Origin: Promicromonosporaceae bacterium
Lineage (GTDB): Bacteria; Actinomycetota; Actinomycetes; Actinomycetales; Cellulomonadaceae
NCBI GenBank assembly: GCA_009780755.1
Contig: WQZL01000096.1
Location: 1-9,222 of the forward strand
DNA: 9,222 nt
Direction: 5' to 3'
A program made the position numbers and the translations under genes. The stretch's first letter is position 1. Each line of letters starts with the position of its first letter. Of the stretch, positions 5,155-9,222 are shown in pieces. The notes under the pieces were generated by a model. It was not told the origin of the DNA. It saw nothing but the letters and a program-made list of their open reading frames with translations, and ran no database searches.

Positions 5155-6402
5155 CTAGTTTTGGCAGGCGCACCCGCCGCCAGCTGGGACGAATGCCTCA
5201 GCCGCGATGGCCACTCGGCGGGCGGATTCTTCGACCCTGGCCCGAAATGTCTCGTCGGTGCGCGCCCGGTCAAGTACGGCGTCCATCGCCTCGGGCACGT
5301 GGGTGGAGTCGGCGCTGAACAGCACCACGTCTACTCCGGCGGCAATTGAGTCGATGGCGCGGTCGCCGGGACTCCACGCGGCCACCTGCCGGGCGGCGGC
5401 CAGATCGTCGGTGACAACGATGCCCTCGAACCCGGCGTCGCGCAGCAGGCCAACGACTACTGGCGAGAACGCGGCCGGTTCATCCGGGTCGATCAAGGCG
5501 TAGACGGCTGTTGACATCATCACCCACGGGGCGGGGGTGGCGCCGTCGAGGGCGGCAAGCAGGTCGAGGAAGATGATTACCATCTCGTCATCGGCGGTGG
5601 TTGCGGTGTCGGTGACACCGGTGACGAAATCGGGATTACCCACCACGCGTCCAAGACCGGGGAAGTGCTTCAGGGTGGGGGCCACTCCCCCGGCCTGCAT
5701 CCCGGCGGCGAACGCCTCGGCGCCTGCGAACACCTCGTCAAAGGTGGTGCCGAAGTGGCGATACCACCGGGTGATGGGATCGTTCACGGTCAGATAGGCC
5801 GGGGCGACAAGGTCGGCAACGGGCGCGAAGTTGACATTCACCCCGGCGGCACGCAGTTCCTGGCCCCAGGCCGCCGCGCTGGCTGCGAGCTGGGGGTCGG
5901 TGGCCTGCCTGGTGGCGGTTGGCATCTGTGAGAAACCGGGGCCGGATAGCACCTGTACATTGCCACCCTCTTGATCGGTGGCGACGAGCAGCGGCACGGG
6001 CGTGGTGGCCGCGTCGGCGTAGGTGGCCACCATCTCGGCGATTACTTGGGTGCCTACGCTGGAGCGGCCATGTAGGAAGATGCCTCCGGCATGTCGTTCG
6101 GTAACCAGATACATCGTCAGATCGCTTACCCCACCCACCGGCGCACCCACCATGAACAGGGCACCAACCTGCTGCTCCAATGTCCAGTCCGCAATGGGGT
6201 CGGGTTCTGCCGGCTCGGGTTCTGGCTCCGGGGTCGGCTCGGGCATGGGATCAGGCTCCGGCGATGCTTCGGGGGTGGGGCTTGCCGTTTCGTCGGGAGT
6301 CGGCGAAGGCGTCGGTTCGGCGACGCCATCATCCGTTCCGCAAGCCGCCATTGTCATCGCCATCAACACGGTCACTACCAGGGCCAACCTACGGGTACGC
6401 AT
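5155..6402 (-). CDS. GH3-family beta-N-acetylhexosaminidase-like lipoprotein (NagZ type)
   Basis: A 415-residue predicted lipoprotein. Residues 1-21 are a lipoprotein signal: MRTRR, a hydrophobic stretch, and a lipobox ending at Cys21 (MAAC). A Pro/Glu/Thr-rich linker (28-70) precedes the glycoside hydrolase family 3 barrel. Family marks are DQEGG at 143-147, KHFPG at 245-249 and VVTDDL at 329-334, with Asp332 the expected nucleophile. The loop after KHFPG reads GLGRVVGNPDFVTGVTD and lacks the Asp-Ser-His acid/base dyad of classical NagZ, a variant I recall in actinobacterial homologues. NagZ enzymes release N-acetylglucosamine from peptidoglycan fragments; this one would act outside the membrane. 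The start at 6402 is set by the signal peptide, with GAGGGG directly before it. An ATG at 6450 is possible but would bury the signal. LspA in this window would process it. Confidence 0.85.
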   Translation of the reverse strand: MRTRRLALVVTVLMAMTMAACGTDDGVAEPTPSPTPDETASPTPEASPEPDPMPEPTPEPEPEPAEPDPIADWTLEQQVGALFMVGAPVGGVSDLTMYLVTERHAGGIFLHGRSSVGTQVIAEMVATYADAATTPVPLLVATDQEGGNVQVLSGPGFSQMPTATRQATDPQLAASAAAWGQELRAAGVNVNFAPVADLVAPAYLTVNDPITRWYRHFGTTFDEVFAGAEAFAAGMQAGGVAPTLKHFPGLGRVVGNPDFVTGVTDTATTADDEMVIIFLDLLAALDGATPAPWVMMSTAVYALIDPDEPAAFSPVVVGLLRDAGFEGIVVTDDLAAARQVAAWSPGDRAIDSIAAGVDVVLFSADSTHVPEAMDAVLDRARTDETFRARVEESARRVAIAAEAFVPAGGGCACQN

Positions 6403-6474
6403 CCCCTCATCAAACCCGAAACCGGCGATAAACACGAAACCCCACGCCATTTCGTTGTGGGTATTGGGCAGAAG

Positions 6475-6975
6475 TTAGCTCACGCGGTGCAGCCAGCGGA
6501 CGGGGGCACCAGCCCCGGCGTAACGGAAAGGCTCAAGCTCATCATCCCAGGCGGTGCCGAGGGCCAGATCGAGAGCAGAACGCATGGCCCGAGCATCGTG
6601 GGCCACGGCCAGCGCCCGGCGCACGCGATCCTCGGAGATCACGACGTTGCCATGCACGTCGGCCTGAGAGTAGAAGATGCCAAGTTCGGGGGTGTGGCTC
6701 CAGCGGGCGCCATCGGAGCCGTAGGAGGCATCCTCGGTCACCTCGTAGCGCAGGTGTTCCCATCCGCGCAGGGCGGAGGCCAACTGCGCACCGGTACCCG
6801 CCCCGGCGGCCCAGGAGTATTCGGCGCGCAGCAAACCGCGGGCGGCGGGTTGTTCGGTCCAGTCGAAGGACACGCTTTCGCCCAGCACGTTGCCTGCCGC
6901 CCACTCGATGTGGGGGCACAGCGCGCGCGGCGCAGAATGTACAAAAAGCACACCACTGGTGAGGTAGCCGGACAT
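6475..6975 (-). CDS. DUF3145 family protein
   Basis: A 166-residue protein matching my recollection of the actinobacterial DUF3145 family along its whole length. Recognisable parts are GVLFVHSAPRALCPHIEWA near the N-terminus, ALRGWEHLRYEVTED in the middle, and WDDELEPFRYAGAGAPVRWLH at the C-terminus. The function is unknown. It has no signal peptide or membrane segment. The frame opens at 7035, but the ATG at 6975 is preferred because AGGAG lies seven bases ahead and the family proteins begin close to the VHS motif. It lies 191 bases downstream of the deformylase gene, in a gap with several inverted repeats, and 72 bases ahead of the GH3 lipoprotein gene, in the same direction. Confidence 0.88.
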   Translation of the reverse strand: MSGYLTSGVLFVHSAPRALCPHIEWAAGNVLGESVSFDWTEQPAARGLLRAEYSWAAGAGTGAQLASALRGWEHLRYEVTEDASYGSDGARWSHTPELGIFYSQADVHGNVVISEDRVRRALAVAHDARAMRSALDLALGTAWDDELEPFRYAGAGAPVRWLHRVS

Positions 6976-6989
6976 TGCATCTCCTAGTT

Positions 6990-7020
6990 GTTGAGGTCCG
7001 TCTTCCCCTACGTCCTCAAC
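6990..7020. repeat. Inverted repeat directly upstream of the DUF3145 ribosome binding site
   Basis: GTTGAGG (6990-6996) and CCTCAAC (7014-7020) form a 7-bp stem with a 17-base loop. In the minus-strand transcript the hairpin ends five bases before the AGGAG of the DUF3145 gene, so it could affect translation initiation. Confidence 0.5.
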
Positions 7021-7040
7021 CAAGTCGATCAACACGCGGT

Positions 7041-7051
7041 ACCACTGTGGT
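7041..7051. repeat. Short palindrome ACCAC-T-GTGGT
   Basis: An 11-base odd palindrome between the deformylase and DUF3145 genes, just left of the longer repeat at 7056-7085. Its size fits a half-turn protein-binding site, but it may be chance. Confidence 0.3.
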
Positions 7052-7055
7052 GTGC

Positions 7056-7085
7056 AATGCGGTGTTCATCGTCGGACACCGCATT
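7056..7085. repeat. 10-bp perfect inverted repeat (possible operator or hairpin) after def
   Basis: AATGCGGTGT (7056-7065) and ACACCGCATT (7076-7085) are exact inverted arms with a 10-base centre. Downstream of the deformylase stop on the minus strand it could end or process that transcript, but no U-tract follows. The arm centres lie 20 bases apart, about two helical turns, which also fits a dimeric regulator acting on the DUF3145 gene. Confidence 0.6.
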
Positions 7086-7100
7086 AGGCAAAGCATGCCT
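7086..7100. repeat. Short inverted repeat AGGCA / TGCCT
   Basis: Five-base arms with a 5-base loop immediately beside the repeat at 7056-7085. On its own it is weak; as a neighbour it may extend a compound hairpin. Confidence 0.3.
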
Positions 7101-7166
7101 GATGTGTGGGTGGCGTGACAAGTTTGTGGCGAGGTGTGGCGCGAATCGCACCTTCCGGTGAGTCGG

Positions 7167-7649
7167 CTACAGGCGTTCGCGCAGCTCCCGCATCGCCTTG
7201 GCACGCTCGGCGCGTTCCAAGCGATCGAGGTACAGCTTGCCGTCCAAGTGATCGCATTCATGTTGCAGGCAGCGGGCCATCAATCCGGTGCCCTCGACAG
7301 TGACGGGCTGGCCGTCTAGGTCGGTGCCCTCGACGCGGGCGTATTCGCCGCGCTTGGTTGGGTACCAGAGTTCGGGCACGGACAGGCAGCCCTCGTCACC
7401 GCCCTGTTCTCCGGAAACCTCGATCAGACGCGGGTTGAGTACGTAGCCGATCTCGCCGTCGATGTGCCAGGCGAAGGCGCGTAGGCTCACGCCGATCTGG
7501 TTGGCGGCCAATCCGGCGCGGCCATCAACGTTTACGGTGTCAAGCAGGTCGGCGACCAGCGTGCGTACGCGATCATCGATTTTTGTGATCTCGTCGCAGG
7601 GGGTACGCAGCACGGGGTCGGGAACAACACGAATCTCACGGATAGCCAT
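7167..7649 (-). CDS. def: Peptide deformylase
   Basis: A 160-residue metalloenzyme that removes the formyl group from the N-terminal Met of new proteins. All three family motifs are present: GLAANQIG at 46-53 (motif I), EGCLS at 86-90 (motif II, metal-binding Cys88) and QHECDHLDG at 129-137 (motif III; His130 and His134 bind the metal, Glu131 is catalytic). The length is normal. The start is ATG at 7649, giving MAIREIRVVPDPVLRTPCDEI, a typical N-terminus. No good ribosome binding site precedes it, but AATAAT lies 5 bases before the ATG on the minus strand and may be the -10 of a nearly leaderless message. It diverges from the AAA ATPase gene across 117 bases. Confidence 0.95.
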   Translation of the reverse strand: MAIREIRVVPDPVLRTPCDEITKIDDRVRTLVADLLDTVNVDGRAGLAANQIGVSLRAFAWHIDGEIGYVLNPRLIEVSGEQGGDEGCLSVPELWYPTKRGEYARVEGTDLDGQPVTVEGTGLMARCLQHECDHLDGKLYLDRLERAERAKAMRELRERL

Positions 7650-7752
7650 GAAAGATTATTGTTCCACGACGGCGACGGCGATTGCGCCACCCCCCGGTGG
7701 TTGCGAACATGCTCAACCATCGGGCGGAGCGAGCGGTGTCGGGCATCCGCAG

Positions 7753-7758
7753 TAGCAT
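7753..7758 (+). promoter_or_regulatory. Probable -10 box (TAGCAT) for the AAA ATPase gene
   Basis: TAGCAT lies 8 bases before the GTG at 7767, so transcription would begin at or near that GTG, giving a leaderless message. No Shine-Dalgarno sequence precedes either possible start, which supports the idea. No clear -35 was seen. Confidence 0.35.
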
Positions 7759-7766
7759 GCTCTTTT

Positions 7767-8927
7767 GTGAATGATTCCAACAACGACATGCCCGCTTGTC
7801 CCCTTGATGCCGTAACCGCACGAATACGGGTGGAGAACGATTGGGACGAGGTGGTCAGCTTCGCCTTCTCCCAGCATCAAGTTTCGGGTGCCGAGCCGTA
7901 TGTGCGAGTGATGGAGACCGAGGTAGACCTTGAAACGCTAGATGAGGTGCTGAACGTGTTACCCGAGCGCTCGACGGTGTTACGCGACACCCGAGACGAC
8001 GACAGTTTTGCCACCCTGGCGTCGGTACCTGGCGGACACGCGCTGATCGTCGGCTCGGCCTGGGCGTCCGGCCCGCGCATTTCGATCAGCGCTGCCGATG
8101 CCGCCACGGCTGATGCGTTGCGCGTCGAGATCGAAAGACGGCTGCCGGAGCCGCCCGAGACCGATGAGGGCAAGGCGCATATCCATACCTGGTTCCGCAG
8201 CTCGCACGGTCCCTCCTACACCTGCCGTGATCTGGAGGTGCCGCGCTGGGCGGGCATCGCCCGCAACTACCCAGAGCCGGTTACCTCGCAGTTGGCGCAG
8301 TTAATGGCCGTCGAACGCCCCGTAGACGGTGGGCAGTTGATTCTGTGGCATGGCGCCCCTGGCACGGGTAAGACGACGGCGCTGCGGGCGCTGATTGACG
8401 CCTGGCGTCCGTGGTGCACGGCGCAGTACGTGGTAGACCCCGAGATGGCGTTTGCCGATCCGTCGTACTTAATCGACCTGATAACCCGAAACCCCAGGCC
8501 GGGCGGCAAGAAAAAGAACGGCGACAAGTGGAAGCTCATCATCGCCGAAGACAGCGACGAATTCCTACGGGCCGATGCTCGACAGTCGGCGGGGGCGGCG
8601 CTGGGACGATTGCTCAACCTATCGGATGGAATTTTGGGGCAGGGGTCAAATACGTTGGTGCTGCTCACCACCAATGAAGACATCAAGGAATTGCATCCGG
8701 CACTGATCCGGCCAGGACGCGCCCTGGCCAAAACAGAGTTTGCGCGGTTCACGGCCACAGAGGCGAACGCTTGGCTGGATGGGGCGGGTCTCGACGATGC
8801 CGAAACCGCCAAGGTTGGGCGAGTGGGCGGCCCGGTCACCCTGGCCGAACTGTACGAACGGCTGGGCATCGTCACCCGCATCGGCGCGCCTGAGGCCGAG
8901 TCTCCAGCTACGGGAATGTACCTGTAA
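7767..8927 (+). CDS. AAA family ATPase with DUF5925-type N-terminal region
   Basis: A 386-residue protein (from the GTG) with an N-terminal domain of about 170 residues of unknown function and a C-terminal AAA ATPase domain. The ATPase shows Walker A GAPGTGKT at 196-203, Walker B LIIAEDSDE at 257-265, sensor-1 TTNED at 301-305 and the arginine segment HPALIRPGR at 310-318. The layout and the closing GMYL resemble actinobacterial ATPases annotated with DUF5925, whose role is not known. Starts possible are GTG at 7767, supported by a TAGCAT box 8 bases upstream, and ATG at 7788; neither has a ribosome binding site. The frame is also open back to 7659 but that part reads as noise. A strong hairpin follows. 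The last part of the gene is duplicated in the small ORF 100 bases downstream. Confidence 0.85.
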   Translation: MNDSNNDMPACPLDAVTARIRVENDWDEVVSFAFSQHQVSGAEPYVRVMETEVDLETLDEVLNVLPERSTVLRDTRDDDSFATLASVPGGHALIVGSAWASGPRISISAADAATADALRVEIERRLPEPPETDEGKAHIHTWFRSSHGPSYTCRDLEVPRWAGIARNYPEPVTSQLAQLMAVERPVDGGQLILWHGAPGTGKTTALRALIDAWRPWCTAQYVVDPEMAFADPSYLIDLITRNPRPGGKKKNGDKWKLIIAEDSDEFLRADARQSAGAALGRLLNLSDGILGQGSNTLVLLTTNEDIKELHPALIRPGRALAKTEFARFTATEANAWLDGAGLDDAETAKVGRVGGPVTLAELYERLGIVTRIGAPEAESPATGMYL

Positions 8928-8929
8928 AC
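8861..8929 (+). repeat. Duplicated segment, copy 1 (3' end of the AAA ATPase gene)
   Basis: These 69 bases match 9082-9150 at 57 positions with no gaps, including an unbroken 27-base identity at 8871-8897. It encodes the closing residues IVTRIGAPEAESPATGMYL and the stop. Confidence 0.9.
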
Positions 8930-8947
8930 GCACCCCACTCACCAGCG

Positions 8948-8986
8948 ACGCCCCGGCTGCGGTTAGCAGCCGGGGCGTTATGTTTT
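8948..8986 (+). terminator. Intrinsic terminator after the AAA ATPase gene
   Basis: ACGCCCCGGCTG (8948-8959) pairs perfectly with CAGCCGGGGCGT (8967-8978) around a 7-base loop, followed by TATGTTTTAG. The GC-rich 12-bp stem and short T-rich tail fit a factor-independent terminator, though the T-run is interrupted. It lies 20 bases after the ATPase stop. Confidence 0.8.
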
Positions 8987-8990
8987 AGCT

Positions 8991-9010
8991 GTGGGGTAAC
9001 TCGGCCCCAC
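8991..9010. repeat. Hairpin GTGGGG / CCCCAC ahead of the small ORF
   Basis: Six-base perfect arms with an 8-base loop, between the terminator and the ribosome binding site of the small ORF at 9032. It could be a leader hairpin of that transcript. No promoter is obvious between it and the terminator. Confidence 0.4.
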
Positions 9011-9031
9011 CCAAAAGGAAGGGGAACCGCA

Positions 9032-9148
9032 ATGCACACTCTGATGGTTATTGCGATTCTCGTGTCCTTGTTCTGCCGAGCGCTGAACATAGTCACCCGC
9101 ATCGGCGCGCCTGAGGCCAAGGCTTCAGTAGCGGGGATGTACTTGTAG
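9032..9148 (+). CDS. Small ORF: hydrophobic N-terminus fused to a copy of the AAA ATPase C-terminal tail
   Basis: A 38-residue protein with a strong ribosome binding site (AAGGAAGGGG ending 8 bases before the ATG). Residues 4-14 (LMVIAILVSLF) are hydrophobic and followed by Cys15, which could be a short membrane anchor. Residues 20-38 (IVTRIGAPEAKASVAGMYL) repeat the end of the AAA ATPase: ten residues are identical, five differ, then GMYL is identical again to the stop. The frame is the same in both copies and three conserved codons differ only silently, so the peptide looks maintained rather than merely left over. I know of no named family for it. It could also be decaying debris from a duplicated ATPase gene, with the hydrophobic start formed by chance. 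A hairpin and a tRNA follow directly. Confidence 0.5.
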   Translation: MHTLMVIAILVSLFCRALNIVTRIGAPEAKASVAGMYL

Positions 9149-9150
9149 AC
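9082..9150 (+). repeat. Duplicated segment, copy 2 (diverged copy of the ATPase gene end)
   Basis: Direct, gapless copy of 8861-8929 with 12 mismatches, offset by 221 bases. The 27-base identical core is at 9092-9118. The copied block includes the stop position, which is TAG here and TAA in copy 1. Confidence 0.9.
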
Positions 9151-9156
9151 TTCCCC

Positions 9157-9170
9157 TGGCCGCAAGGCCA
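9157..9170. repeat. Hairpin TGGCC-GCAA-GGCCA before the tRNA
   Basis: A 5-bp stem with a GCAA tetraloop (GNRA type) sits between the small ORF stop and the tRNA 5' end, two bases from the latter. There is no U-tract, so it is not a standard terminator. It might be a processing element of a tRNA precursor. Confidence 0.45.
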
Positions 9171-9172
9171 AC

Positions 9173-9222
9173 GCCCCGTTAGCTCAGTTGGTTAGAGCAG
9201 GAGACTCATAATCTCTTGGTCC
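9173..9222 (+). tRNA. tRNA with CAU anticodon, probably elongator tRNA-Met (cut by window edge)
   Basis: The acceptor strand GCCCCGT (9173-9179), T-A at positions 8-9, D arm GCTC...GAGC, and anticodon stem GGAGA/TCTCT around the loop CTCATAA are all present. The anticodon CAT is at 9207-9209. The window ends in the variable region, so the T arm and 3' acceptor are missing. The D arm is not that of an initiator tRNA. A tRNA-Ile with modified CAU cannot be excluded from this part. Confidence 0.9.

Noticed and set aside
6441..6461. CCCAC/GTGGG inverted repeat between the DUF3145 and GH3 genes
   Set aside because: Five-base arms with an 11-base loop and no U-tract are within chance expectation in GC-rich sequence.
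6091..6987. A 298-codon plus-strand open frame opposite the GH3 and DUF3145 genes
   Set aside because: It is antisense to two well-supported genes, has no recognisable motif, and its composition reflects the opposite strand of Pro/Glu-rich coding sequence.
7711..7723. A possible third copy of the 23-bp repeat (GCTCAACCATCGG) upstream of the ATPase gene
   Set aside because: Only about 11 of 13 bases match the repeat core (GTTCAACCATCCG) and the flanks do not extend it; likely chance at this length.
8267..8938. A 223-codon minus-strand open frame opposite the AAA ATPase gene
   Set aside because: It is fully covered by the ATPase domain, whose Walker motifs are intact; the product is Ser/Arg/Pro-rich with no domain.

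Overview
The window looks like chromosomal DNA from a high-GC Gram-positive bacterium (Actinobacteria). The evidence is the gene set and order: divIVA, a TraR/DksA-type protein, lspA, an RluD-type synthase and a GNAT gene in one minus-strand run, plus a DUF3145 protein and a DUF5925-type AAA ATPase, both families known mainly from Actinobacteria. GTG starts and probable leaderless genes fit. I cannot place it below class level.

Region 1 (1-1185) is accessory. It opens with the end of an insertion sequence, probably IS481-like, whose terminal repeats sit at about 48-120. An MNT nucleotidyltransferase gene follows (327-959), translationally coupled to a remnant of its usual HEPN toxin partner. 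The remnant keeps both ends of the protein but has lost the middle, including the catalytic part. A 23-bp near-identical direct repeat (207-229 and 1163-1185) brackets this cassette. The right copy contains the stop codon of the neighbouring GNAT gene, which suggests insertion or duplication at that gene end.

Region 2 (1175-4671, minus strand) is a housekeeping cluster transcribed from divIVA (polar growth) through a TraR/DksA-like protein with a degenerate zinc finger, lspA (lipoprotein signal peptidase), a pseudouridine synthase and an ElaA-like acetyltransferase. The last three genes overlap by a few bases and are probably co-translated. A perfect 10-bp inverted repeat lies between divIVA and the TraR/DksA gene.

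Region 3 (4675-7649) starts with a divergent plus-strand gene for an acyl-carrier-protein-like protein that has Trp where the phosphopantetheine Ser should be. It faces a minus-strand set: peptide deformylase, the DUF3145 protein and a lipoprotein GH3 glycosidase of the NagZ type. The gap between deformylase and DUF3145 carries four consecutive inverted repeats.

Region 4 (7767-9222, plus strand) has the AAA ATPase, probably leaderless, and a strong terminator-like hairpin. A 38-codon small ORF with a good ribosome binding site follows; its C-terminal half is a diverged duplicate of the ATPase C-terminus. The window ends inside a tRNA with a CAU anticodon.

The most unusual items are the ATPase-tail mini-protein, the serine-less ACP, the gutted HEPN toxin next to an intact MNT gene, and the direct repeats around that cassette.
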